Assembly: GCA_032718475.1 (NCBI GenBank)
Contig: JAUCBJ010006262.1
Coordinates: 1-64,000 of the forward strand
Direction: 5' to 3'
From: Nemertoderma westbladi
Lineage: Eukaryota > Xenacoelomorpha > Nemertodermatida > Nemertodermatidae
DNA: 64,000 nt
The notes beneath the pieces were generated by a model. The model made no database searches and was not told the DNA's origin. It saw nothing but the letters and a program-made list of their open reading frames with translations. A program made the translations under genes and the position numbers. Positions 37,505 to 48,179 of this stretch are shown here, piece after piece (within the stretch, counting starts at the first letter, position 1; every line of letters begins with the position of its first letter).

Positions 37505-39430
37505 AAATTTCGGTTGTCTGGGTACGAATTGTCCGGGTACGAATTGTCTGGTACGAATTGTCCAGGTACGAATTGTCCGAGTACGAATTGTCCGGGTACG
37601 AATTATCCGGGTACGAATTGTCTGGTACAAATTGTCCGGGTACGAATTGTCCGGGTACCAATTGTCCGGGTACGAATTGTCCGGGTACGAATTATCCGGG
37701 TATGAATTGTCTGGTACAAATTGTCCAGTACGAATTGTCCGGGTACGAATTGTCCGGGTACGAATTGTCCGGGTACGAATTATCCGGGTACGAATTATCT
37801 GGTACAAATTGTCCAGGTACGAATTGTCCGGGTACGAATTGTTCGGGTACCAATTGTCCGGGTACGAATTGTCCGGGTACGAATTATCCGGCTATGAATT
37901 GTCTGGTACAAATTGTACAGTACGAATTGTCCGGGTACGTATAGTCTGGTACAAATTGTCCGGTATGAATTGTCCGGGTACGAATTGTCCGGGTACGAAT
38001 TGTCCAGGTACGAATTATCCGGGTACGAATTGTCCAGGTACGAATTATCCGGGTACGAATTGTCTGGTACAAATTGTCCGGTACGAATTGTCCGTGTAGG
38101 AATTGTCCGGGTACGAATTGTCCGGGTACGAATTATCCGGGTACGAATTGTCCAGGTACGAATTATCCGGCTATGAATTGTCGGGTACAAATTGTCCAGT
38201 ACGAATTGTCCGGGTACGAATAGTCTGGTACAAATTGTCCGGTATGAATTGTCCGGGTACGAATTGTCCGGGTACGAATTGTCCGGGTACGAATTATCCG
38301 GCTATAAATTGTCTGGTACAAATTGTCCAGTACGAATTGTCCGGGTACGAATAGTCTGGTACAAATTGTCCGGTATGAATTGTCCGGGTACGAATTGTCC
38401 GGGTACGAATTGTCCAGGTACGAATTATCCGGGTACGAATTGTCCAGGTACGAATTATCCGGCTATGAATTGTCGGGTACAAATTGTCCAGTACGAATTG
38501 TCCGGGTACGAATAGTCTGGTACAAATTGTCCGGTATGAATTGTCCGGGTACGAATTGTCCGGGTACGAATTGTCCGGGTACGAATTGTCCGGGTACGAA
38601 TTGTCCAGGTACGAATTATCCGGGTACGAATTGTCCAGGTACGAATTATCCGGCTATGAATTGTCGGGTACAAATTGTCCAGTACGAATTGTCCGGGTAC
38701 GAATAGTCTGGTACAAATTGTCCGGTATGAATTGTCCGGGTACGAATTGTCCGGGTACGAATTGTCCGGGTACGAATTGTCCAGGTACGAATTATCCGGG
38801 TACGAATTGTCCAGGTACGAATTATCCGGGTACGAATTGTCTGGTACAAATTGTCCGGTACGAATTGTCCGTGTAGGAATTGTCCGGGTACGAATTGTCC
38901 GGGTACGAATTATCCGGGTACGAATTGTCCAGGTACGAATTATCCGGGTACGAATTGTCCAGGTACGAATTGTCCGGGTACGAATTATCCGGCTATGAAT
39001 TGTCTGGTACAAATTGTCCAGTACGAATTGTCCGGGTACGAATAGTCTGGTACAAATTGTCCGGTATGAATTGTCCGGGTACGAATTGTCCGGGTACGAA
39101 TTGTCCAGGTACGAATTATCCGGGTACGAATTGTCCAGGTACGAATTATCCGGCTATGAATTGTCGGGTACAAATTGTCCAGTACGAATTGTCCGGGTAC
39201 GAATAGTCTGGTACAAATTGTCCAGTACGAATTATCCAGGTACGAATTGTCCAGGTACGAATTATCCGGGTACGAATTGTCTGGTACAAATTGTCCGGTA
39301 CGAATTGTCCGTGTAGGAATTGTCCGGGTACGAATTGTCCGGGTACGAATTATCCGGGTACGAATTGTCCAGGTAGGAATTATCCGGGTACGAATTGTCT
39401 GGTACAAATTGTCCAGGTACAAATTATTGT
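37505..39430 (+). repeat. 15-bp satellite with higher-order repeat organisation
   Basis: The basic unit GAATTGTCCGGGTAC has ordered variants (GAATTATCCGGGTAC, GAATTGTCCAGGTAC, a 14-bp GAATTGTCTGGTAC, and ATCCGGCTAT). A recognisable series (GGCTATGAATTGTCGGGTAC, then a shortened unit, then GAATAGTCTGG) recurs at about 38170, 38300, 38460, 38650, 38990 and 39150. This gives higher-order units of roughly 130-190 bp. Many overlapping frames on both strands are open, rich in YELSG or TIRTR repeats, and are not genes. Confidence 0.95.
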
Positions 39431-40037
39431 TCTAACTTCTTTTAATTGGTACTTGGCAAGGGCCACTAGATTTATTTGGATTTATAATTGAATGTGTCTA
39501 TTTTCTCAATACCGACAAAAGGAAATGGTGAGTGTACTCTTTCTTTGTATAATATTCGTACATCCTTGTTTATTTACCCTCTTTTATTATACCACCTTTA
39601 ACATCACACCGTACAACAGGATAAGTAAAATCGCAGTCGATCGGAACTGGGAGGCATTGGATTAGTCCAACCGCACTCTGCACTGATGGCATTACCTAAA
39701 CCTACTCACTTTCACTACCTCAATATTCTATAACTATGAGTGGTGGTGTGGTGGCTTGAGCAGCAGACAAAATAATAAATTATAATTATTATAAAGGTAA
39801 AAAGTTAGCTAATGAGTTAATAATAATTATTTTATTCTCAATCTCGGAATACTATGTAATACCGAGGATGCAGTTAACATGCAATGCAGGCACACAGTGA
39901 TGATTGTGAGAAAAAGTGTCAAAATTAAAAACCTGTCTTAGACAGGTTAGTACTTAGATACCAATACAGTAAGTACTTGTATAATTAATTAAATATATTA
40001 TTGTATTAAAATTCATGTTGGGGAATGTGGCGAGTAA
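39431..40037. other. Unassigned AT-rich sequence left of the Penelope pair
   Basis: No domain, RNA gene or clear repeat was recognised on either strand. Confidence 0.5.
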
Positions 40038-41784
40038 ATATTAAACGATAAAACAAAGGAAGGACTGTCAGCCACAGGTATAAAAAAATAGTAGGTAATT
40101 AGGCCTAGCAGACGTTTCGTAAGCCAATGGCTATCTTTATCAATGCTTAATTTATTGTATGCTACAGCGCACATACAACAACTACAACTCACATATACAG
40201 AATAATAATAAAGTATAAACCCTAAACAGTAGGCCTACACATATACAAAGCACATACAGTATAATATAAATGAATACACAGTACACAACAACTGCAACGC
40301 ATATATACAGTATAATAATAAGGTATAAACACTAAACATTACACATATACAAAGCACATACAGTATAATATAAATGAATAAACAGTACACAACTACAACG
40401 TACTTATACAGTAAAATAATAAAGTATAAACACTAAACACTAAACAGTACACAACAACTACAACGCACATATACAGTAAAATAATAAAGTATAAATACTA
40501 AACAGTACACAACAACTACAACGCACATATACAGTAAAATAATAAAGTATAAAGATGTGGCCTACAGAACACATATACAAAGCACATACAGTATAATATA
40601 AATGAATAAACAGTACACAACTACAACGTACTTATACAGTAAAATAATAAAGTATAAACACTAAACAGTACACAACAACTACAACGCACATATACATTAA
40701 AATAATAAAGTATAAACACTAAACAGTAGACATATACGTATACGACGCTCATACAGTATAATATAAACAAAACACAGCAACTACAACACACATATACAGT
40801 AAAATAATAAAGAATAAACACTAAACAGTACACATATACAACGCACATATACAGTAAAATAATAAAGAATAAACACTAAACAGTACACATATACGTATAC
40901 GACGCACATACAGTATAATATAAACAGTACACAACAACTACAACGCACATATACAGTAAAGTAATAAAGAATAAACACTAAATAGTACACATATACGTAT
41001 ACGACGCACATACAGTATAATATAAACAGTACACAACAACTACAACGCACATATACAGTAAAATAATAAAGAATAAACACTAAACAGTACACATATACGT
41101 ATACGACGCACATACAGTATAATATAAACAGTACACAACAACTACAACGCACATATACAGTAAAGTAATAAAGAATAAACACTAAACAGTACACATATAC
41201 AACGCACATACAGTATAATATAGATGAATAAACAGAGGCACAGTTAGGTAACCAATAGCGCGTTTACGATCGCTGGAAGCCAGCAACCGGATAACATGGT
41301 ACCTGAGTTCCTATTGATTGAGTCATCGTTCGGGGAAGAGATGATGGTCTCTCTCAAGACTCAACCAATAGTCGTGCTCTGGTATTGGTAACGTGGGCCA
41401 AGGTCTTGACATCACCAAAACCAGGGTTGCAGTTACCATGGGAACCGAAAGCTGAGTTCTGGGATAACTGCGCTGCCATCCTTTGCGGTGTTGTTCTACT
41501 CTGTCACTTAGCTCTTGATCGGTCTCTCCCACATACCTACCCCCACAGGAGCACACAATGGAGTAAACAACACCAGACACTTGTTCGGGTGGAAGCAAGT
41601 GTTTGGTTTTGTTACAGAGAGACCGACCGATGGTGTTAACGGGCTTAGATACTAAGTTAATGCCAATCTTTTTGGCTTCACGTTTAAGTACAAAGAAAAG
41701 GGGCCCCAATGAAGGGTATGGAAACATAATAAAGGACGTCCTTACATGGGGGTGCTGGTAGAGCCCTAGCCTTTATGATCTCGT
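40038..41784 (-). mobile_element. 5'-truncated Penelope-like element, left (inverted) copy
   Basis: On the minus strand this matches 44449-46153 over about 1.7 kb. It covers the C-terminal part of a Penelope-like ORF, then a 3' region with ~100-bp tandem repeats, then the element end. The GIY-YIG endonuclease (VSGVVYSIVCSCGGRYVGE near 41590-41530) is visible. Relative to the right copy it has two extra bases near 41465, which shift the frame, and a deletion near 41355, so it is defective. It abuts the right copy at 41784/41785, head to head. Confidence 0.88.
40107..40147 (-). ncRNA. Hammerhead-like motif, left Penelope copy
   Basis: Inverted copy of the motif at 46044-46084, with the same core substitutions. 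Confidence 0.3.
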
Positions 41785-41786
41785 AG

Positions 41787-42087
41787 TTTTGGATTGATAA
41801 TCTTCAACTTCCGGTTATCCAAGAGCGACTTGAAGCTCACAGCGATGAATTGGCGGGGGTCTCAGCACTTTCGCCAAGACAAGTCGTTGATTTTCTCAGG
41901 ATGTCTACTGATAATACTCACATTGTAGATACGGTTGGTGGCGAGGAACACTGGTATAGACAAAAACGCGGGTTCGCTATGGGCAAAAGTTACTCTCCAC
42001 CTGCCTCTGATCATTACATGGGCCATTGGGAGGAGGACTTGGAACTGAGGGCCGTCGATGTCGGAGGACGGATTGGGTTTATCTGTC
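41787..42087 (+). pseudogene. Penelope-like reverse transcriptase, fragment upstream of LINE insertion
   Basis: The frame encodes VIQERLEAHSDELAG...SPRQVVDFLRM and then HWYRQKRGFAMGKSYSPPASD. This is the primer-grip side of a Penelope RT, whose usual form is YRQ..GxAMGSPLSP. Here GSPLSP is altered to GKSYSP, a likely decay mark. The segment ends in the middle of an Arg codon at the target duplication GTTTATCTGTC (42077-42087). Confidence 0.85.
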
Positions 42088-42099
42088 ATCTGTCTCTCA

Positions 42100-43663
42100 T
42101 CATATCTGTCTGTTTATCACCCTGTGGCAGAGCGGATTCGTGATGAAATCCCAGGCCTCCTTATCCACGTATGGTACCTGGATGATGTTTCACTCTGCGG
42201 TTCCCCAGCAGACCTCCTCAAGGCCCTCAAGATACTTGAAGAAGCAGGCTATCCCAGAGGGCTCCACCTAAACCATTCAAAGTCCCAGTTGTTCATCCCT
42301 GAGTCATCTGCATCTGTGCCAAACCCCCTTCCCACCTCAATCCCTGTACTTTCCAAGGGTTTCATCCTACTGGGTTCCCCAATTGGTTCAGAATCCTTCT
42401 GCGAGGCCTCCTTGAGGGGCAGAGTTGAAAAGGTCAGGTCCATCATTGAACTGCTTCCAGACTTGAAAGATTCTCAGATGGAGATGACTCTGCTTCGGTC
42501 GTGCTTGTCACTCCCCAAAGTTGTGTTTGCCCTTCGCTGCTGCCCACCTTACCTCATCCAAGATGCGACCGCACAGTTTGATTCCGTCATTCATGCTGCT
42601 CTGTCCGACCTCGTAGGGGGCTCTCTTTCCAGCTGGTCAGCCAATAAGGCTGTTCTCCCAACCTCCATGGGAGGTGTTGGTCTTCGCAGAGCAGCTGATC
42701 ATGCCCCTGCGGCATACATTGCATCCGTCTGCCAATGCGAGGCATTGGTCTCCCAAATCCTGCATCATGCCCCTTTCAACCCTCACATTACCCCCACCCT
42801 GTCCTCCCTGGCGCAGGCTGCTAAAGAACCTGACTGGTCTACCCTCGAAGCTCTACCTTCCCCTGTTACCCAACGCCAACTCTCTCACTCCATCGCTCTG
42901 GCCTTGTTTAATGACCTAATCTCTAATGCCCCTGACAACAGATCTAAGGCGCTTGCCAACTCCTCCTCCCTGCCACATGCAGGAGATTGGCTACATACAA
43001 TCCCTTCAGAAAGCCTAGGGCTACATTTCCTTGACGCCGAGTATCGCCACTCAATTTGCTATTGGCTTGGCATCCGTATGAGCTCCTCCACCTACCCTTG
43101 TCCCGTATGGGGATCATCAGGTCGGCTGCGGTGGAGATGGGGACAGGATTGCTCGTCATGACTCTCTTCGGGGTGCAATTTTCTTAGCTGCACAATCTGC
43201 TGCTCTTGCGCCTCGAAGTGAAGTCCCCGGCCTCATTCCTGGGTCTCGCAGTCGTCCAGCCGATATTTTTCTCCCCAACTGGCATCGCAGTCAGCCAATG
43301 GCCTTGGATGTCACGGTCATCTCCCCCCTGCAGGCCTTAACCCTCAACGGTGCTGCCACAGACCCTGGCTATGCCCAATCCATAGCCAGAAATCGAAAGC
43401 TAGCAGCCCATGCAGATGAGTGCAGGAGCTCCGGCGTCGGTTTTACACCCTTGGTCGTTGAGGCACTAGGCGGTTGGGATCCCCACTCTTCCTCTACCAT
43501 TCGGGAAATTGCCAGACTCCAGGGCCTGAGACGTGGTACACCCACTGGTGACTCAATCCGACACCTTTTCCAGAGGCTATCCGTTATCCTGTGGCGTGGG
43601 AACTCCTCCATGTGGCTGCGCAGATCCCCAACCTTCCCCCCCTCAGTAGATGGGGTGCTTTAG
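42100..43663 (+). pseudogene. LINE ORF: RT C-terminal half, zinc knuckle and restriction-like endonuclease, frameshifted
   Basis: The first frame, open to 43161, carries HPVAERIRDEIPGLL, the RT catalytic VWYLDDVSLCGSP (about 42170), LHLNHSKSQLF, and a long thumb/linker. At about 43105 the frame breaks in a Cys/His knuckle (CPVWG where CPVCG is expected; GDHQVGCGG continues in another frame). That second frame runs through RHDSLRGA, the PD-(D/E)XK-like motif RSRPADIFLPNWHR...ALDVTV (43245-43315), and ends VDGVL at 43663. Restriction-like endonucleases in this position are typical of early-branching LINE clades (R2, NeSL, Utopia types). The exact clade is uncertain. Confidence 0.8.
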
Positions 43664-43679
43664 AGGCCTCACAGACAAC

Positions 43680-44035
43680 CTTGTTTTAGAGCCTATCGTA
43701 GTGTATTGTCTCAAACCGATTTGTACTGTACAGAATAGTAACGTATTTATTGTATTGTATTGCCTGTATTTTACTGTATTGTATTGCAATGTATCGTATT
43801 GTAGTGTATTGCATAGTAAAGTATTGTATTATCTGGTATTGTACTGTGAAGCATTGTATTGTATTGTTACGTGTTCTATTGTAAAGTACTGTATCATATT
43901 ATAGTGTTTAGTGTTGTATTGTAAAGTTTTGTACTGTATTATATTGCTTAGTATTGTATTGTAAAGTTTTGTGCTGTATTACATTGTTTAGTATCGTATT
44001 ACGTACCTTAAATTATGTATTATTAATTAAAAAAA
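43680..44035 (+). repeat. Degenerate GTATTGTATT repeat in the LINE 3' UTR
   Basis: About 330 bp of imperfect TGTATTGTAT/TGTAAAGTAT repeats, ending in an A-rich tail at the target duplication. Confidence 0.75.
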
Positions 44036-44046
44036 GTTTATCTGTC

Positions 44047-45008
44047 GTTTCGCAGACGATTACCTGGCTGCGTTCTTCGGTTCTCACGAATGTGTTTCAA
44101 ATTGGGTTGACAGCCTAAACAGGAAACACCCCAATATCCAAGTTACTGTAGAGTTGGAAGTAAATAAAACCATTGCTTTTCTTGACATTCTTATTGAAAG
44201 GGGTAATGATTGCTTTATTACAAGGGTGTTTAGGAAGGCCTGTAATACTAACCAAGTTGTGCCATGTCATTCTTTTTGCGAACCGAAATACAAAGTAGCC
44301 GCCATTCGTGCAGATGTTCTGCGTGCTGTCCGCTACTGCAGTTCTACGTCGTTACTTTGTAATGAATTAGATTTCATTCTCCGTAAATTCAAGTTATACG
44401 GCTATCCGCATAATTTAATTTCAGATACAATCAGTCAAGTGCGCAAAAACGAGATCATAAAGGCTAGGGCTCTACCAGCACCCCCATGTAAGGACGTCCT
44501 TTATTATGTTTCCATACCCTTCATTGGGCCCCTTTTCTTTGTACTTAAATGTGAAGCCAAAAAGATTGGCATTAACTTAGTATCTAAGCCCGTTGACACC
44601 CTCGGTCGGTCTCTCTGTAACAAAACCAAACACTTGCTTCCACCCAAACAAGTGTCTGGTGTTGTTTACTCCATTGTGTGCTCCTGTGGGGGTAGGTATG
44701 TGGGAGAGACCGATCAAGAGCTAAGTGACAGAGTAGAACAACACCGCAAAGGATGGCAGCGCAGTTCCCAGAACTCAGCTTTCGGTTCCCATGGTAACTG
44801 CAACCCTGGTTTTGGTGATGTCAAGACCTTGGCCCACGTTACCAATACCAGAGCACGACTATTGGTTGAGTCTGCGTTCATTAGAACATATGGACGAAGA
44901 GAGACCATCATCTCTTCCCCGAACGATGACTCAATCAATAGGAACTCAGGTACCATGTTATCCGGTTGCTGGATTCCAGCGATCGTAAACGCGCTATTGG
45001 TTACCTAA
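44047..45008 (+). pseudogene. Penelope-like RT catalytic block, thumb and GIY-YIG endonuclease
   Basis: The open frame starts with RFADDYLAAFFG (the RT catalytic Asp pair) and continues with NRKHPNIQVTVELEVNKTIAFLD, a strong Penelope signature (HPNI.FT.E.E....L.FLD). Next come RKACNTNQV and a Cys-containing linker, then the GIY-YIG nuclease: VSGVVYSIVC, CGGRYVGETDQELSDRVEQH and, near the end, the ESAFIRTYGRR block. It ends with TAA at 45006-45008. This part is intact; the element as a whole is inactivated by 5' truncation and by the LINE insertion. Confidence 0.9.
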
Positions 45009-45009
45009 C

Positions 45010-46020
45010 TGTGCCTCTGTTTATTCATCTATATTATACTGTATGTGCGTTGTATATGTGTACTGTTTAGTGTTTATTCTTTATTACTTTACTGTATATG
45101 TGCGTTGTAGTTGTTGTGTGCTGTTTATATTATACTGTATGTGCGTCGTATACGTATATGTGTACTGTTTAGTGTTTATTCTTTATTACTTTACTGTATA
45201 TGTGCGTTGTAGTTGTTGTGTACTGTTTATATTATACTGTATGTGCGTCGTATACGTATATGTGTACTGTTTAGTGTTTATTCTTTATTACTTTACTGTA
45301 TATGTGCGTTGTAGTTGTTGTGTACTGTTTATATTATACTGTATGTGCGTCGTATACGTATATGTGTACTGTTTAGTGTTTATTCTTTATTTTTTTACTG
45401 TATATGTGCGTTGTATATGTGTACTGTTTAGTGTTTATTCTTTATTATTTTACTGTATATGTGCGTTGTAGTTGTTGTGTTTTGTTTATATTATACTGTA
45501 TGAGCGTCGTATACGTATATGTCTACTGTTTAGTGTTTATACTTTATTATTTTACTGTATATGTGCGTTGTAGTTGTTGTGTACTGTTTAGTGTTTATAC
45601 TTTATTATTTTACTGTATAAGTACGTTGTAGTTGTGTACTGTTTATTCATTTATATTATACTGTATGTGCTTTGTATATGTGTTCTGTATAAATCTTTAT
45701 ACTTTATTATTTTACTGTATATGTGCGTTGTAGTTGTTGTGTACTGTTTAGTGTTTAGTGTTTATACTTTATTATTTTACTGTATAAGTACGTTGTAGTT
45801 GTGTACTGTTTATTCATTTATATTATACTGTATGTGCTTTGTATATGTGTAATGTTTAGTGTTTATACCTTATTATTATACTGTATATATGCGTTGCAGT
45901 TGTTGTGTACTGTGTATTCATTTATATTATACTGTATGTGCTTTGTATATGTGTAGGCCTACTGTTTAGGGTTTCTACTTTATTATTATTCTGTATATGT
46001 GAGTTGTAGTTGTTGTATGT
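45010..46020 (+). repeat. ~102-bp tandem repeats in the Penelope 3' region
   Basis: GTGCGTCGTATACG recurs at about 45143, 45243 and 45345, followed by shorter variants built on TACTGTTTAGTGTTTAT and TTACTGTATATGTGCG. The left copy carries the inverted set at about 40155-41215. False open frames cross these repeats. Confidence 0.85.
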
Positions 46021-46043
46021 GCGCTGTAGCATACAATAAATTA

Positions 46044-46084
46044 AGCATTGATAAAGATAGCCATTGGCTTACGAAACGTCTGCT
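46044..46084 (+). ncRNA. Hammerhead-like motif near the Penelope 3' end
   Basis: AGCA (46044-46047) can pair with TGCT (46081-46084) as stem I. The core reads TTGATAA where CTGANGA is expected. Stem II is AGCC/GGCT with flanks, then GAAAC and GTC, which would be the cleavage site after C. Hammerhead motifs in Penelope-like elements are established. The two core changes suggest this copy does not cleave, and both arms share them. Confidence 0.4.
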
Positions 46085-46153
46085 AGGCCTAATTACCTAC
46101 TATTTTTTCATACCTGTGGCTGACAGTCCTTCCTTTGTTTTATCGTTTAATAT

Positions 46154-46666
46154 ATTATTGTTGCAAAATACAAAATCAATGTATATATATATATATAAGA
46201 GGAATATGTATATATAGGTAACATATATGTTAAAACAATAACATATTAAAATAATGTTACGAAAGCCTCAACAAGGTACCACACCACAGACAAACTATCC
46301 AATTATTGTAAAACAAACAAACATAAATATTATATTAATAAAATAATTGAAAAAGTGGCTATAAGGTTCTAACTGTCCATTATTGTGGGTGCATATCCTG
46401 GTGGGGCAAGTATCATCAAGTATTTGTTGGTAGTAATTCTCCGAAGAACAATTGTGGAGGCAATCGTCCAGGGGGGCATTTCTTTGTTAATAAGTAATTT
46501 TCAGAGAGGCAATGCTCTATAGGAATCTTTCCCAGGTTCTAAATGTTGTATATCAAAAGATAATGAAAAATATGTAAGCGTTATTCTTGGGCGATCCATT
46601 AATGTAAAATAAAATGTTAATATAATATATGCAATAAATGATCCGATAATGATAGTTAATACTAAC
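46154..46666. other. Intron sequence next to the exon at 46667
   Basis: AT-rich with TATATA runs (46180-46215). No gene or named repeat was recognised. Confidence 0.5.
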
Positions 46667-46884
46667 GTGCGAATTCAAACAATTCATCTGAGTTATCCCC
46701 GCAGTCATCAGTACCATCTGCCTTGGCCTCAATAGGTATACACTTTCCAGATGTACAAGTAAACCCGGCACATGGCTCAGCAGCAATTAAAGGGACACAA
46801 ACCTGACAAGCTAAGCGACAACTTTTTAGCATATAGTATGCATTGTTTTCACATTCGCCAATTGATGCCCAGAAATTGCAGGTG
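46667..46884 (-). CDS. Host gene exon: second half of ShKT domain 4, then LDLa
   Basis: The acceptor ATGCAG ends at 46885 and the donor GTTAGT starts at 46666. It is 218 nt (1, 72 codons, 1), entering in phase 2 and leaving in phase 1. It encodes TCNFWASIGECENNAYYMLK, then CRLACQVC, the last five Cys of a ShKT domain whose first Cys is at the end of the upstream exon (NCFNEH). An LDLa module follows: CAGFTCTSGKCIPI...GTDDCGDNSDE. ShKT domains are compact six-Cys folds that often accompany astacin proteases and may bind channels or matrix. It is paralogous to exon 49113-49234 but has the LDLa part added. Confidence 0.88.
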
Positions 46885-47131
46885 CTGCATAAAAAATTAA
46901 AGTTTTAATAGCTGCATGGTCTTGGTAAGGGCATCATATACAACAGACTTCTGACACTCATATTATAAACACAGCATTTAGAAATAAATCAGCAAAAAAA
47001 TAATGTTAAACTCATAATCACCCCTAAACATAAACACAATACAAAAAACGAGCCAAAATATTATGTATTTAAGATTTTGGGATTTTGTAATCTTTTACTT
47101 AGGTTAAACTCCTTAATTGAATTGTAGACAT

Positions 47132-47984
47132 TATCGAGAGAATATCCTAGGCTTTTTATTTATTGAGAGAATATCCTAGGCTTTTTATTTATTGAGAGAA
47201 TATCCTAGGCTTTTTATTTATTGAGAGAATATCCTAGGCTTTTTATTTATTGAGAGAATATCCTAGGCTTTTTATTTATTGAGAGAATATCCTAGGCTTT
47301 TTATTTATTGAGAGAATATCCTGGGCTTTTTATTTATTGAGAGAATATCCTAGGCTTTTTATTTATTGAGAGAATATCCTGGGCTTTTTATTTATTTAGA
47401 GAATATCCTAGGCTTTTTATTTATTGAGAGAATATCCTAGGCTTTTTATTTATTGAGAGAATATCCTAGGCTTTTTATTTATTGAGAGAATATCCTAGGC
47501 TTTTTATTTATTGAGAGAATATCCTGGGCTTTTTATTTATTGAGAGAATATCCTAGGCTTTTTATTTATTGAGAGAATATCCTGGGCTTTTTATTTATTG
47601 AGAGAATATCCTAGGCTTTTTATTTATTGAGAGAATATCCTAGGCTTTTTATTTATTGAGAGAATATCCTAGGCTTTTTATTTATTGAGAGAATATCCTA
47701 GGCTTTTTATTTATTGAGAGAATATCCTGGGCTTTTTATTTATTGAGAGAATATCCTAGGCTTTTTATTTATTGAGAGAATATCCTAGGCTTTTTATTTA
47801 TTGAGAGAATATCCTAGGCTTTTTATTTATTGAGATAATATCCTAGACTTTTTATTTATTGAGAGAATATCCTAGGCTTTTTATTTATTGAGAGAATATC
47901 CTAGGCTTTTTATTTATTGAGAGAATATCCTAGGCTTTTTATTTATTGAGAGAATACCCTAGGCTTTTTATTATTATTTATTTA
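47132..47984 (+). repeat. 29-bp tandem array (~29 copies) in an intron
   Basis: The unit contains GAGAGAATATCCTAGGC followed by TTTTTATTTATT. Period 29 bp (GAGAG at 47165 and 47194). The main variant is CCTGGG instead of CCTAGG, with rare changes at 47397 (TTTAGAG), 47835 and 47957. It lies between host exons 46667 and 48180. Confidence 0.95.
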
Positions 47985-48179
47985 TCATCAACATCAACAT
48001 GTAGTATTCGATCCCAGGAAATTATTCTCTTAAATTTTGAAACCATTTATTACAGCTCAACGTGATTTACATTATTATAATTAATTAATTAATTAATTAT
48101 GCTGGTATGTCACATGAAGCCTTGACCAAACAATTCAGTGTGATGCACCACACTAGAGATTTCTATTTACAAAACTTAC

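Larger units (their letters stand above)
42088..44046 (+). mobile_element. 5'-truncated LINE with restriction-like endonuclease, inserted into the Penelope RT
   Basis: GTTTATCTGTC at 42077-42087 and 44036-44046 is an 11-bp target duplication that includes the Penelope codons just before RFADD. The insert ends in AATTAAAAAAA, a short A-rich tail. The coding part runs from just before the RT catalytic box to the end of the ORF at 43663. A 3' UTR of degenerate GTATTGTATT repeats (43680-44000) follows. The 5' end is truncated within RT, as expected for target-primed reverse transcription. Confidence 0.92.
41785..46153 (+). mobile_element. Penelope-like element, right copy, split by a LINE insertion
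   Basis: The ORF starts abruptly at the junction (open from 41787), runs to 42087, is interrupted by a foreign LINE, and resumes at 44047-45008. The codon is split exactly across the target duplication, so the frame is preserved. The part present covers RT motifs from WYRQKRGFAMG onward through the catalytic RFADD block, thumb and GIY-YIG endonuclease. A 3' region with ~102-bp tandem repeats (45010-46020) and a hammerhead-like motif precede the end near 46153. The N-terminal half of the ORF is missing. Confidence 0.9.

Noticed and set aside
19551-39430. Resemblance between GAATTGTCCGG at the LTR start (19566) and the 15-bp satellite unit
   Set aside because: Only about a dozen bases match and the flanks do not; probably coincidence.
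37391-39491. Many overlapping frames on both strands with YELSGYELSG or RTIRTRTIRT repeats
   Set aside because: Products of the 15-bp satellite, whose unit is a multiple of three and stop-free in several frames. Overlap on both strands argues against genes.
40621-41209. Minus-strand frames of CVVYVYCLVFILYYF repeats, and their plus-strand mirror at 45043-45631
   Set aside because: They are translations of the ~102-bp tandem repeats in the Penelope 3' region, downstream of the real stop codon.
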